Source: Paenibacillus_E sp042676385 (GTDB lineage: Bacteria > Bacillota > Bacilli > Paenibacillales > NBRC-103111). From it: a stretch of DNA of 64,000 nucleotides. The first letter of the stretch is position 1, and every line of letters begins with the position of its first letter. Both the position numbers and the translations under genes were made by a program. Location of the stretch: assembly GCF_042676385.1 (NCBI RefSeq), contig NZ_JBHTHA010000044.1, positions 62,001-126,000 of the forward strand, given 5' to 3'. The notes under the pieces were generated by a model. The model was not told the origin of the DNA. It was given only the letters and a program-made list of their open reading frames with translations, and did no database searches. This document shows, piece by piece, positions 41,109 through 49,030 of the stretch.

Positions 41109-41551
41109 CACGTGAATTGAATCGGAATTACTTTTTCTCCATCTGCCGGAGCAAGCGGAATTCGAATGATAAGCAGCCCGTTATGATAATGGGCATGCAT
41201 TTGTTCGGTCACGGCTCTGCCTGGCAGACGTATGGCTCGCTCAAAGGCGCCGAAAAACCGCTCGGCGAGCAGCATTTGTTGATCGAGCACCTGATAAGGT
41301 CGAACTAGCGTACCGCGTATGAGCAGGGACTGGTCACGAAAAGAAAGCTGTATGTGTTCGGGCGACGATAATCCGGGAACTTCCGCCACAATGACAAGTT
41401 CCTGCGGGGTTTCATACATATCCACCCGGGGTCCGGTAAGCGGGATGATACTGGCAATATCTTGCCAGAAATCAGGCCCCAGCACATCCCCGGCTTGTGC
41501 GTGAAGCCCTTTCCAGTCGGGCTTGGGTGTACGGTTGCCTTTTGGGTTCAA
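41108..41551 (-). CDS. Hsp20/alpha-crystallin family protein (CotM/YocM-like)
   Basis: 147 residues. The alpha-crystallin domain spans ~40-147, with PRVDMYETPQELVIVAEVPG, LSFRDQSLLIRGT and FFGAFERAIRLPGRAVTEQM, ending in HNGLLIIRIPLA. The N-terminus is short and polar. Small heat-shock proteins of this kind (CotM in B. subtilis) are found in the spore coat; others are general chaperones. Its place between SASP and GerP genes favours a spore role. Confidence 0.85.
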   Translation of the reverse strand: MNPKGNRTPKPDWKGLHAQAGDVLGPDFWQDIASIIPLTGPRVDMYETPQELVIVAEVPGLSSPEHIQLSFRDQSLLIRGTLVRPYQVLDQQMLLAERFFGAFERAIRLPGRAVTEQMHAHYHNGLLIIRIPLAPADGEKVIPIQFT

Positions 41552-41654
41552 TGGGCATCACCTGACTTCTGCATCATAAGTAGCGCCGTATGCGGCTTGC
41601 TACTAGCATATGTGAACCCGCGGCGGAATATGGCACCATTCCGCCGTTCAATCG

Positions 41655-41948
41655 CTACCCTTGCGGAGGCCGCTGCTCCGCAAGCTGCTGCTGCGCCATG
41701 CGCACGAGCTCGCGCACCATGGCGCCGCCAATCGGGCCGCCGATCTTGCCGGCGTCCTCGGAGCGCAGTTGCCCGTTGTAGCCGGGCTGCAGCGGCACAC
41801 CCAGCGTGCGGGCTACTTCGTACTTCACCAGATCGGGACGATCGGGGTTGACGTTGTAGCCCTGAGCCTTCATCACTTGGGCCTTGAGCTGTCCCAAGCC
41901 GTGTTCGGAACCCGGAACGATGGCCCGGTTGCTTCTTCTTCTTGCCAT
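41655..41948 (-). CDS. Small acid-soluble spore protein, alpha/beta type
   Basis: 97 residues, ATG with AGAGGTGATG upstream. VKYEVARTLGVPLQPGYNG contains the GPR-type cleavage site (after Y-E), and KIGGPIGGAMVRELVRMAQQ is the DNA-binding C-terminal helix pattern. The protein saturates spore DNA, protects it from UV and heat, and is degraded on germination. Longer at the N-terminus (SEHGLGQLKAQVMKAQGYNV) than the shortest members. Made in the forespore, so a sigma-G promoter is expected but not defined here. Confidence 0.9.
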   Translation of the reverse strand: MARRRSNRAIVPGSEHGLGQLKAQVMKAQGYNVNPDRPDLVKYEVARTLGVPLQPGYNGQLRSEDAGKIGGPIGGAMVRELVRMAQQQLAEQRPPQG

Positions 41949-41978
41949 TAGGCATCACCTCTTAGGTTTAAGATGTGG

Positions 41979-43406
41979 TTAGGATGCCCTTTCTCGAACA
42001 AATTTAACAACCTGATGAATCACCCATACCAAAGATGCGGTAAACATCACGTCAAAGCAGACATTGAATAGAAACAGATGCTTTTCCATGTCCGCTTCAC
42101 CGTCTCCGATCAGAGGAACGAGAAAAGCAATAGCGCCAATTACACCCACGGACATGAATGCTTCATAGGCTGTACGTCGATGACGGGAAGGCTCACCTGT
42201 ATACAGAGCTAGCAAAATCACATAGTACAACAACCAAAACCCGAGCAAAAACCAGATCGAATGGGGCAGCGCTTCACTTTTCAACTTACTCCATAAGTTA
42301 AACGAATTGTACAGGGCGCCAGGCTCGAAGCCAGCGGCTTTTTCACGGTTGCCCAGATAATCGATGTGGATCGTCATCGCGTGCTGTGCGGTTACTTGAA
42401 GCTTGTCCCAATATCGGGATGGATGGGTCAAGTAGAAGCGTGCTATTTTCCCATGACTGATATACGGATAGAACGATTGCTTGAGCTCGACGCTATCCTG
42501 TGGGATCGGGGTGTGAGGCGTGAAATAGTTCGTGCCCGCAAGTACGGCGAGTTTCGGGTCTAATCCAAGCGTGAGCAGATCTTGCTCAGGGGTTGGTGAA
42601 TCCTTCAAGATGCCATAGAAAACGGACTGATATTGATTAATTACCCGGAGTTCTCTGGGGGCTGTGACATAGATCCCGGATGAAACCAACACTAATAAGG
42701 CGGTTAGCGTCAAGACTGTTCTCTTCCATGATTTTCGATTCGATAATGGCAGAAAACGAAGGGAAAGCAGCGCCAGAACGATACCGGCGGGGGCGTTTTG
42801 GATCTTGGAGGCCGCCATAAAAATGGCGCAAACGATAAAAAAGACGAACCCTATGGTTCGCGGCTGTTTGATTTCGGTCAAGCGAAGGGCGAGGGCCAGC
42901 GTCAATAGCAAAAAAATGAACGCCATAGGCTCCCCGAAGAAGGAGTTGAAATAGGCGGTATAACCGACGTCGAAAAAAATCACGAGAAAGATAAGGGTAA
43001 AGCCGTATTTGACATGTCTTGATGAGGTCACAAGTTTCAATTGCAACAAGGACCCAAAAGCGGCAAGCAGCAAAATACTGTACAAGCCGCCAAGAAATCG
43101 GATATCGAACAGCTGCCAGTTATAGAGGCGGCCTAAGAGCGTGGCAAGAAAGACAACAATGACTTCCGAGGAAATATATCCTCCTATCCCAGGGGCGCTC
43201 ATCCCATACAGCTTATGAGTAAAAGCGAAGTATTTCTCGTGAAAAGGTTCTGCCGGATCCAAATAACTCAGTCCAACCGAACCCATGATCCGTAAAAAAT
43301 CACCATTATCCGCCATGCCAAGGATAGGTCCCACCAGCAGCAGAAAACCCAAAACTCCTGCACCGGCAAGCAGTGCAAATGTATTCCATTTGATTAGCTT
43401 ACTCAT
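41979..43406 (-). CDS. Polytopic membrane glycosyltransferase-like protein (WsfD-like)
   Basis: 475 residues with ~10-11 hydrophobic segments. After the first comes an extracytoplasmic loop with MADNGDFLRIM (~31-41), the acidic D-x-D/N pattern of GT-C enzymes; a second loop holds PTPEQDLLTLGLDP and PSRYWDKLQ. I think it is the type annotated as glycan biosynthesis hexose transferase WsfD in S-layer glycan producers, but cannot check. It is the third gene of the GT2-GtrA-this operon, so it would be the transferase that uses the flipped lipid-linked sugar on the outer face. Confidence 0.65.
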   Translation of the reverse strand: MSKLIKWNTFALLAGAGVLGFLLLVGPILGMADNGDFLRIMGSVGLSYLDPAEPFHEKYFAFTHKLYGMSAPGIGGYISSEVIVVFLATLLGRLYNWQLFDIRFLGGLYSILLLAAFGSLLQLKLVTSSRHVKYGFTLIFLVIFFDVGYTAYFNSFFGEPMAFIFLLLTLALALRLTEIKQPRTIGFVFFIVCAIFMAASKIQNAPAGIVLALLSLRFLPLSNRKSWKRTVLTLTALLVLVSSGIYVTAPRELRVINQYQSVFYGILKDSPTPEQDLLTLGLDPKLAVLAGTNYFTPHTPIPQDSVELKQSFYPYISHGKIARFYLTHPSRYWDKLQVTAQHAMTIHIDYLGNREKAAGFEPGALYNSFNLWSKLKSEALPHSIWFLLGFWLLYYVILLALYTGEPSRHRRTAYEAFMSVGVIGAIAFLVPLIGDGEADMEKHLFLFNVCFDVMFTASLVWVIHQVVKFVRERAS

Positions 43407-43408
43407 GT

Positions 43409-43867
43409 CTAGCTCCTCTTCAGCTGCCCCTCCGTGCCACGCATTCCTATCCTACGGAACGTAAAATATTTATGTCCCAGGTAATTTCCCACCGTGTAGA
43501 TCCCATTTCCTGCCAAAATCGCCCCATTGTGCAGCCAATTGGCGTGTAGAGTAGGAACTGAGGATAAAAGGATATCGGCCAATAGCCAACTGACCCCATA
43601 CGAAATCCCGTAACAGCTCAGGATGACCAGGGCAAACTTCCACCAACTGCTCCGGACACTAGCCTGAGAACGAAACGTAAATGTGCGGTTCAGTGTGTAG
43701 CTGACGATCGCGCCAACCGTATTACCTAGAAATGTGGACATCCAGTAATTCAGATGCAGCAGGTTAAATAGAGCGAAGCTGGTAGTGAGTCCGACTAGCG
43801 TGTTGAACAGGCCGACAAGAAGAAAACGGGCAAAACTGCTTGTGATCCAGACTTTTAATTGGCCCAT
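43409..43867 (-). CDS. GtrA family membrane protein
   Basis: 152 residues, four membrane helices. It shows the GtrA signature FLLVGLFNTLVGLTTSFALF (~15-34) and GNTVGAIVSYTLNRTFTFRS (~49-68), with a C-terminal NYLGHKYFTF. GtrA-like proteins flip undecaprenyl-phosphate sugars. The gene overlaps the GT2 start region by 13 bp and is two bases from the next gene, a tight operon. Confidence 0.92.
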   Translation of the reverse strand: MGQLKVWITSSFARFLLVGLFNTLVGLTTSFALFNLLHLNYWMSTFLGNTVGAIVSYTLNRTFTFRSQASVRSSWWKFALVILSCYGISYGVSWLLADILLSSVPTLHANWLHNGAILAGNGIYTVGNYLGHKYFTFRRIGMRGTEGQLKRS

Positions 43868-44856
43868 GTCGGTTTGGCGGAAGGAACGGAGGCAAGCTCC
43901 CGTTCGTCTGCAGTCACTTCTTTTTCAATCACGTAAAGGGGACGGCGCTTCACTTCCTTATATATTTTCCCAATATATTCTCCGATTAAACCTAATGCGA
44001 GCAGTTGAACGCCTCCGATGAACCATACCGACAAGATAAGCGATGTCCAACCGGTTACGTTCGCCCCCAGGATTTTGCCGATAATCGCATATAGCCCGGC
44101 GACAACGCTCAGCGCAAACAAGACGAATCCCATCGTCGTTACGAAACGGATTGGCGTTACACTAAAGGACGTAATCCCGTCAAAAGCGAAAGCGAGCATT
44201 TTTTTGAGCGGGTATTTGGATTCTCCGGCGAAACGCTCTTTACGGTCATAGTACACTTTGGTCGATGGGAAGCCGAGCAGCGGCACTATTCCCCGTAAAA
44301 ACAGATTGACCTCCTGGAACTTTTCCAACTCGTCCAACGTGCGGCGGCTCATTAAACGAAAGTCTGCGTGATTGTAATGAATATTGACACCCATGGAAGT
44401 CATCAGCTTGTAAAAGCCTTGGGCCGTCGCCCGTTTGAAGAACGTGTCTGCGGAACGATCTTGTCGGACCCCATATACGACGTCGTAGCCTTCGTGAAAT
44501 TTCACGATGAATTCGCGGATAGCTGCAAGGTCGTCCTGCAAATCGGCATCAATGGATACGACGCAGTCCGAGTACGATTTGGCTCTCATCAGCCCTGCGA
44601 GCAGCGCGCTCTGGTGTCCGGCATTTTTCGCGAGCTTCAGTCCTGTTACAAAGGAATTGGAAGCATGAAACCGCTCGATGAGCTCCCATGTCGCATCCTT
44701 GCTGCCATCATCCACCAGCAGCATCGTGCTGGCGCTTGAAATAAGATTGTCCTGTATGAAGGCATCCAACACTTCGCTAAGCTGGAATACCGTTTCCGGC
44801 AAAACTTCTTCCTCGTTGTAACAAGGGACCACGATGGTCAAAACGGGAGTAGCCAC
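43855..44856 (-). CDS. GtrB/DPM1-type glycosyltransferase family 2
   Basis: 333 residues. GT2 core: LTIVVPCYNEEEVLPETVFQ, LLVDDGSKDATWELIE (~48-63), KNAGHQSALLAGLMRAKSYS, and VSIDADLQDD with DxD (~98-107). The C-terminal part has two membrane helices (~230-250, ~265-285) and LIGEYIGKIYKEVKRRPLYV, as in GtrB/YkoT. It attaches glucose or another hexose to undecaprenyl phosphate. With GtrA and the membrane transferase it forms a three-component envelope glycosylation system. Confidence 0.93.
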   Translation of the reverse strand: MATPVLTIVVPCYNEEEVLPETVFQLSEVLDAFIQDNLISSASTMLLVDDGSKDATWELIERFHASNSFVTGLKLAKNAGHQSALLAGLMRAKSYSDCVVSIDADLQDDLAAIREFIVKFHEGYDVVYGVRQDRSADTFFKRATAQGFYKLMTSMGVNIHYNHADFRLMSRRTLDELEKFQEVNLFLRGIVPLLGFPSTKVYYDRKERFAGESKYPLKKMLAFAFDGITSFSVTPIRFVTTMGFVLFALSVVAGLYAIIGKILGANVTGWTSLILSVWFIGGVQLLALGLIGEYIGKIYKEVKRRPLYVIEKEVTADERELASVPSAKPTWAN

Positions 44857-44969
44857 TATTGCCTCGTCTCCATCCTTAAAAAGGTAATAACTTGCAATGA
44901 TCCTGCAAGCCTAATTATAGCCGAAACTCATTGTAAAATTAATACATAGCTTGTCCAATTCAGCTAAGA

Positions 44970-45010
44970 GGCAAGCGGCCGGAACGAAAATCATCGTCCC
45001 GACCGCTTTT
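44970..45010. terminator. Hairpin between the GT2 and YjcZ genes
   Basis: AAGCGGCCGGAACGA pairs with TCGTCCCGACCGCTT (two mismatches) and is followed by TTTTT on the plus strand. It is downstream of the minus-strand yjcZ-like gene, whose stop is at 45015; the minus strand has no clear T-run. Confidence 0.55.
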
Positions 45011-45014
45011 TACA

Positions 45015-45116
45015 TTACCAACCAAATCCGAAAGTGCTCAATACGATAACCAAGAGGATGTATAAAACGAGGACAACAGTAGTGCTAGTGCCATAACCAG
45101 CAGTTCCACAACTCAT
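45015..45116 (-). CDS. YjcZ-family sporulation peptide, 33 residues
   Basis: The minus strand encodes a short peptide beginning MSCGTAGYGTSTTVVLVLYI and ending FGFGW, with GGGAGG ten bases before the ATG. This is the plan of the Bacillales YjcZ/YuaF-like sporulation peptides: a Gly/Tyr start followed by one hydrophobic helix. The function is unknown; such peptides are made in sporulation and probably insert in a forespore or mother-cell membrane. Confidence 0.8.
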   Translation of the reverse strand: MSCGTAGYGTSTTVVLVLYILLVIVLSTFGFGW

Positions 45117-45234
45117 GTTAATCCCTCCCTTCACACAACACTATATGTTATTCAACTAGTTGAAGTATGGATGTATGCCCTGTTTCCATAAATATATTAG
45201 TACACATGTCCGATATGGCAAAATGCGGATCCAT

Positions 45235-45278
45235 AAAAAAACTTCCCGTCGCCATGCTGTTCATGGTGTTCGGGAAGT
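45235..45278 (-). terminator. Terminator of the ArsR gene
   Basis: On the minus strand CTTCCCG pairs with CGGGAAG across a 22-base loop with an inner stem, followed by seven T. It lies just after the stop at 45281. Confidence 0.85.
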
Positions 45279-45280
45279 GA

Positions 45281-45586
45281 TTAGTAGCTCACTAACGGGA
45301 GGATTGAATCCAATAATCCTGGAAATCTGGCTTGCAGATCTTCTATGCGCAGGGTTGTAAAGCGCTGTGTGCCCTCAATACGTGTATGAACCAACCCTGA
45401 TTCCCGAAGCACCTTGAGGTGATGGGAGAGGGTGGATTTGGGTATATTCAATTCTATCGCGCCGCAGTACAGCTCGCCTTGCTCAGCAAGCCGTTTAACT
45501 ACTTTAAGACGGATTTCGTCGCTTAACGCGTGCAAGATAGCCGATAATTCAATATCATTTCTAGCAGGATGGAAGAGAGGTCTCAT
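45281..45586 (-). CDS. ArsR/SmtB family regulator
   Basis: 101 residues. Winged helix of the ArsR type: AILHALSDEIRLKVVKRLAE, then YCGAIELNIPKSTLSHHLKV (recognition helix) and LRESGLVHTRIEGTQRFTTL. Only one Cys, in the ELYCG segment where metal sensors have ELCVCD, so metal sensing by the alpha-3 site is unlikely. AGGTG lies 11 bases upstream of the ATG. Its target is not obvious: an efflux or redox gene is usually adjacent but none is here. Confidence 0.88.
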   Translation of the reverse strand: MRPLFHPARNDIELSAILHALSDEIRLKVVKRLAEQGELYCGAIELNIPKSTLSHHLKVLRESGLVHTRIEGTQRFTTLRIEDLQARFPGLLDSILPLVSY

Positions 45587-45718
45587 CGTAGGTATACACC
45601 TGCCTGTTTATAATGTAATTCTTACAGGTAACTATAACATATTTTGCGATCGGGTGAAACGAGTGGAGAAGCGGGTGACGATGAATCATATACTCGCGTC
45701 ATTAGAATGACTAGAGTG

Positions 45719-46321
45719 TTAAGACAAAGTTTCCCATTTTGCCCACATTTCCCGGGGATTCAACTCGTAGATTTCGTTCTCACGAAACATGAATTGATGC
45801 ATGATGAATTCCCTGCGTATCGTGGCAAAATCGGGATGGTACTGCTGAATGAACGCGTTCAGCTCTTTTTCCGTATACTTGCGGCCTTTCTCTAACTTCG
45901 ACACCAAATGGCCCAGGACAATCAGTTTTTTCTTGAGCTGCGATGGGACATGCTTTAAATAGCCTTCTGCAGTGAAAAAGTTTTTGATGACCGAGTCGCT
46001 TAGATTCTTGTCTTTATCGTCCGTAGTCATATTTGCAATGTCTCCTTTGTTTTTGTAAATGAGATCGAGCGTCGCCTGGGCGTTGTTTCGGATGAAATAA
46101 TCGTTCAAGGTGAAGAAGATCGTGTTCTTTTCTCTTCGCTCATTGATTAAGCTGGCCTCACGCAGCTTGGCGGCATGATGGGTAATCGTAGCTGGCGTGA
46201 CGCTGAGCTTCTCAGCAAGTATCTGGCCGTTAAGCTCGCCGTCAGCGAGCAGGATGAGCATTTTAACCCGGGTTGGGTCAGCGAGAGCCTTGTGGTAGCT
46301 GACGATTTTGTCTAACTGCAT
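45719..46321 (-). CDS. ArsR-type HTH protein with DUF2087 domain
   Basis: 200 residues from ATG 46321 (AGGTG ten bases upstream); GTG 46333 overlaps this signal. N-terminal HTH: YHKALADPTRVKMLILLADG, then LSVTPATITHHAAKLREASL and INERREKNTIFF. The C-terminal ~85 residues (FFTAEGYLKHVPSQLKKKLI to EFIMHQFMFRENEIYELNP) are DUF2087, a DNA-binding-associated domain of unknown ligand. A palindrome at 46344 lies just upstream, a likely autoregulatory site. Confidence 0.88.
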   Translation of the reverse strand: MQLDKIVSYHKALADPTRVKMLILLADGELNGQILAEKLSVTPATITHHAAKLREASLINERREKNTIFFTLNDYFIRNNAQATLDLIYKNKGDIANMTTDDKDKNLSDSVIKNFFTAEGYLKHVPSQLKKKLIVLGHLVSKLEKGRKYTEKELNAFIQQYHPDFATIRREFIMHQFMFRENEIYELNPREMWAKWETLS

Positions 46322-46343
46322 GTGCGGGTTCACCTGCCTTTTA

Positions 46344-46361
46344 ATTAGATGAATATCTAAT
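46344..46361. promoter_or_regulatory. Palindromic operator candidate before the ArsR-DUF2087 gene
   Basis: ATTAGAT-GAAT-ATCTAAT is a 7+4+7 palindrome 25 bp upstream of the start codon, with further TTAGAT copies (ATTAGATAATAATTAAATTA region) alongside. Typical place for an autogenous ArsR-type operator. Confidence 0.6.
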
Positions 46362-46457
46362 TAGATAATAATTAAATTAGATGAAAGTGTCAATCTTTCA
46401 CGTGATGATGTAAAATTATTAGTATTCAAACCTGTTCATCAAAAGGGGAATTCAAGC

Positions 46458-47099
46458 ATGATGCGTGTACTTATTATGACGGCTGTAGAAGTGGAGAGGG
46501 ACGCTGTCCTTCGCGGACTTGGCGATGACAGCCGATTTATTGTGGAGTTAGCGGGAGTCGGCATCGTGGAGGCCGCGATCAGTGCGGCAACCGCATTGGC
46601 CGCTGCCGATTACGACTTAGTGGTCAGCGCAGGTATAGCGGGAGGGTTTGCAGGACAAGCCGAGATAGGCTCGGTTGTGGTGGCCAGCGAGATTATAGCC
46701 GCTGACCTCGGCGTGCAGACGCTGGACGGCTTTAGCAGTCTGGACGAGCTGGGGTTCGGCACGACCCGCGTCAAAGTCGCCGCAGATGTGGCAGCTCGCT
46801 TGACGGCGGCACTGCAAGCCGCGGGGCTTGCGGCGCATGCGGGGCCCGTGCTCACGGTCGCGACTGCGACGGGAACGGCGGCTACGGCCGCGGAGCTCGC
46901 TGCACGCGTTCCCAGAGCAGCCGCCGAAGCGATGGAGGGCTTCGGCATCGCTTCGGCGGCACGGCGGCGCGGTGTGCCGGTTCTCGAGATCCGTACGATC
47001 TCGAATGCGGTCGGTCCGCGCGACCGTGACGCCTGGCGGATCGGTGACGCTTTGAAAGCTTTACAAACAGCAAGTTCAGTCTTAGCGGAGGTGCTTTAA
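46458..47099 (+). CDS. mqnB: Futalosine hydrolase
   Basis: 213 residues, AGGGG upstream. PNP/MTAN-type nucleosidase fold: LIMTAVEVERDAVLRGL, LVVSAGIAGGFAGQAEIGSV (~54-73), VASEIIAADLGVQT, and the substrate-binding AEAMEGFGIASAARRRGVPV (~155-174) followed by EIRTISNAVGPRDRDAW. It removes hypoxanthine from futalosine in the alternative (Mqn) menaquinone route. The middle of the gene is notably GC-rich (GCG/GCC codon runs, ~46,750-47,000) against its neighbours. mqnD starts one base after the stop. Confidence 0.93.
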   Translation: MMRVLIMTAVEVERDAVLRGLGDDSRFIVELAGVGIVEAAISAATALAAADYDLVVSAGIAGGFAGQAEIGSVVVASEIIAADLGVQTLDGFSSLDELGFGTTRVKVAADVAARLTAALQAAGLAAHAGPVLTVATATGTAATAAELAARVPRAAAEAMEGFGIASAARRRGVPVLEIRTISNAVGPRDRDAWRIGDALKALQTASSVLAEVL

Positions 47100-47100
47100 A

Positions 47101-47946
47101 ATGAAAATCGCTTATTCGCCTTGCCCGAATGATACGTTTGTTTTCCATGCTTGGGCACATGGGTTGATACCGGGTGCGCCGGAGCTTGAAGTTTTATATG
47201 CCGACATTGATATTACCAACCGTTTGGCCGCTGAAGGAACCGGGCCGGAAGTACTGAAGATCTCATATGCAGCTCTGCCTTGGGTGCTTAAGGACTATGC
47301 GCTGCTCCCATGCGGAGGTGCGCTTGGCAGAGGCTGCGGTCCGTTGGTGCTGACCAAAGGCGACGTAGCAGCAGGAGTGGCGGACCCGTCCTTATTGACA
47401 GGCCGCCGGGTAGCCGTCCCTAGCGACCGCTCAACGGCATACTTGCTGTTCCGCTTGTGGGCGGCTCAGAACGTCCCCGGCGGCGTAGGCGAGATCGTGG
47501 TTATGCCGTTCCATGAGATCATGCCTGCCGTCCGCGACGGTCACATCGACGCCGGGCTGGTCATCCACGAAGCGCGCTTCACGTATCCATCGTATGGCTT
47601 GTCCCTGCTGACTGACCTCGGCAGCTGGTGGGAATCGGATACAGGCACTCCGATTCCGCTCGGTGCAATCATCGCCCGCCGCTCCCTCGATTTGGAGGCC
47701 ATTGCCGGCTGGGCTCGAGCCTCCGTAGAGTACGCGTGGGCGCATCCGGAAGCATCGCGTGATTATGTGATGTGGCACGCACAAGAAATGGATCCCAAAG
47801 TAGCGCAGCAGCATATCGACCTATACGTGAACGAGTTCACCGCGAATCTGGGCGAGAGCGGCTACGGCGCCGTTCGGACCCTGTTCGAACGGGCTGCTCA
47901 TGAAGGTCTCGTACCGCAGCTGGACTATACGTCACTGCTTAAATAA
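47101..47946 (+). CDS. mqnD: 1,4-dihydroxy-6-naphthoate synthase
   Basis: 281 residues. The family start KIAYSPCPNDTFVFHAWAHG is diagnostic; other blocks are ISYAALPWVLKDYALLPCGG (~57-76), GCGPLVLTK, VPSDRSTAYLLFRLWAAQ and HEARFTYPSYGLSLLTDLG (~157-175). It converts cyclic dehypoxanthinyl futalosine to 1,4-dihydroxy-6-naphthoate. The presence of mqnB and mqnD shows that this organism makes menaquinone by the futalosine route; mqnA and mqnC must lie elsewhere. A bidirectional terminator follows. Confidence 0.96.
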   Translation: MKIAYSPCPNDTFVFHAWAHGLIPGAPELEVLYADIDITNRLAAEGTGPEVLKISYAALPWVLKDYALLPCGGALGRGCGPLVLTKGDVAAGVADPSLLTGRRVAVPSDRSTAYLLFRLWAAQNVPGGVGEIVVMPFHEIMPAVRDGHIDAGLVIHEARFTYPSYGLSLLTDLGSWWESDTGTPIPLGAIIARRSLDLEAIAGWARASVEYAWAHPEASRDYVMWHAQEMDPKVAQQHIDLYVNEFTANLGESGYGAVRTLFERAAHEGLVPQLDYTSLLK

Positions 47947-47947
47947 C

Positions 47948-47988
47948 GAAAAGCCACCTAGCGATTTTTTCGCTGGGTGGCTTTTTTG
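47948..47988. terminator. Bidirectional terminator between mqnD and the MerR gene
   Basis: AAAAGCCACC(T)AGCGA pairs with TCGCT(G)GGTGGCTTTT around a short T loop, with T-runs on both strands. The hairpin includes the last codons of the MerR gene. Confidence 0.9.
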
Positions 47989-48365
47989 ACCTCATCTTTC
48001 CCTTCCTCCAGAAGCGCATAGTATTCGATTTTGTCGTCAATGACGGCCAGATTCTCCATCAACTCTGCAATCTGTTCGGTCACCTTTTGGCGATGAGCTT
48101 GCAATAGTTCCCGCCGGGCTCGAACGGTAGGATCTCCTTGATTTCGCAAGTCAGAGAACTGCTTCATATCTCTCATGGACATGCCGGTTTCACGCAAGCG
48201 AATCAAAAACTCAATCCATTGACGGTCCGTCTCGGCATACTGACGATAACCGTTTTCGTCTCGGTCTACTCCCATTAGCAGTCCAAATTTTTCGTAGTAA
48301 CGCAACGTGTGTGTGCTGAGCCCTGTTTCGGCAGCGATTTCTTGAATTGTCCATCGTTTCTCCAT
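47958..48365 (-). CDS. MerR family transcriptional regulator (NmlR/AdhR-type, without cysteine)
   Basis: 135 residues. MerR HTH: WTIQEIAAETGLSTHTLRYY with EKFGLL after it, then RQWIEFLIRLRETGMSMRDM and a coiled coil (~80-120) to dimerise. The sequence has no Cys at all, while the NmlR/AdhR aldehyde or thiol sensors rely on one near residue 52-54, so the signal must be sensed otherwise. The gene is divergent from the carboxymuconolactone decarboxylase gene, whose promoter at 48520 has the typical 19-bp MerR spacer. That pairing is common in Firmicutes. Confidence 0.9.
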   Translation of the reverse strand: MEKRWTIQEIAAETGLSTHTLRYYEKFGLLMGVDRDENGYRQYAETDRQWIEFLIRLRETGMSMRDMKQFSDLRNQGDPTVRARRELLQAHRQKVTEQIAELMENLAVIDDKIEYYALLEEGKDEVKKATQRKNR

Positions 48366-48519
48366 AGAAGTTATTATAGCATACGACTACTCTCCGTCCG
48401 GTAAAAATAAGTTGTCGATAAATGCTGGCTTGAGCCGGTTTGTTGCCACTTGTATTTGTTACGAACAGTCCTGCTCTTATTTTCCCAGAACCATTTTCAA
48501 CCGACGCCAAAAAAAAGTG

Positions 48520-48550
48520 TTGCATTAGAGCGTACTCTAATGTGTAACAT
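48520..48550 (+). promoter_or_regulatory. MerR-type promoter with 19-bp spacer and palindromic operator
   Basis: TTGCAT 48520-48525 and TAACAT 48545-48550 are separated by 19 bp, too long for normal use and typical of MerR-activated promoters. The perfect palindrome CATTAGAG-CGTA-CTCTAATG occupies 48523-48542. It reads towards the gene at 48601. Confidence 0.85.
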
Positions 48551-48600
48551 GATTTAAGAGTTAGATGGCATGTAAATGACGAACTTTGGGAGGAAACGAA

Positions 48601-48996
48601 ATGACGACAGATCGCTACAAACGCGGATGGGAAAAACTGATGGAAGTCGACGGAGAAGGAGGGCAACGGGTCATTGAATCGTTGCAAGACATTGCCCCTG
48701 ACCTGGGCAGGTATGTGATCGAATTTGCATTTGGCGATATCTACTCGCGAGATGGTCTCGATCTAAAACAGAGGCAGCTTGTGACGATATCCTCACTCAC
48801 CACACTGGGTGGATGCGAGCCCCAACTCAACGTACACATTAACGCAGCGCTCAATGTGGGACTATCTCCAAACGAGATTGTTGAAGCCATCATGCACTGT
48901 GCGCCTTATACTGGCTTTCCGCGAGTGCTTAATGCTGCTCTTACAGCAAAGAGAGTTTTTCAAGAACGGGGCGTTAAAATAAGCTCGAACCACTAA
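48601..48996 (+). CDS. Carboxymuconolactone decarboxylase family protein
   Basis: 131 residues from ATG 48601, GGGAGG seven bases upstream. Blocks: YVIEFAFGDIYSRDGLDLKQ, RQLVTISSLTTLGGCEPQLN (~58-77) and GLSPNEIVEAIMHCAPYTGF. This is the AhpD-like fold of the CMD family. The C-x-x-C of AhpD peroxidase reductases is missing; two isolated Cys remain (GGCEP, MHCAP), a pattern seen in YurZ-type members. Driven by the MerR-type promoter, so likely part of a stress response to an electrophile; substrate unknown. Confidence 0.85.
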   Translation: MTTDRYKRGWEKLMEVDGEGGQRVIESLQDIAPDLGRYVIEFAFGDIYSRDGLDLKQRQLVTISSLTTLGGCEPQLNVHINAALNVGLSPNEIVEAIMHCAPYTGFPRVLNAALTAKRVFQERGVKISSNH

Positions 48997-49030
48997 TGCT
49001 CGTTTCTTTGCCTGAACAGCGCTCCCCGGG

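Noticed and set aside
45281..45586. ArsR protein as a metal sensor
   Set aside because: The Cys pair of the alpha-3 metal site is missing and no metal-efflux gene is adjacent.
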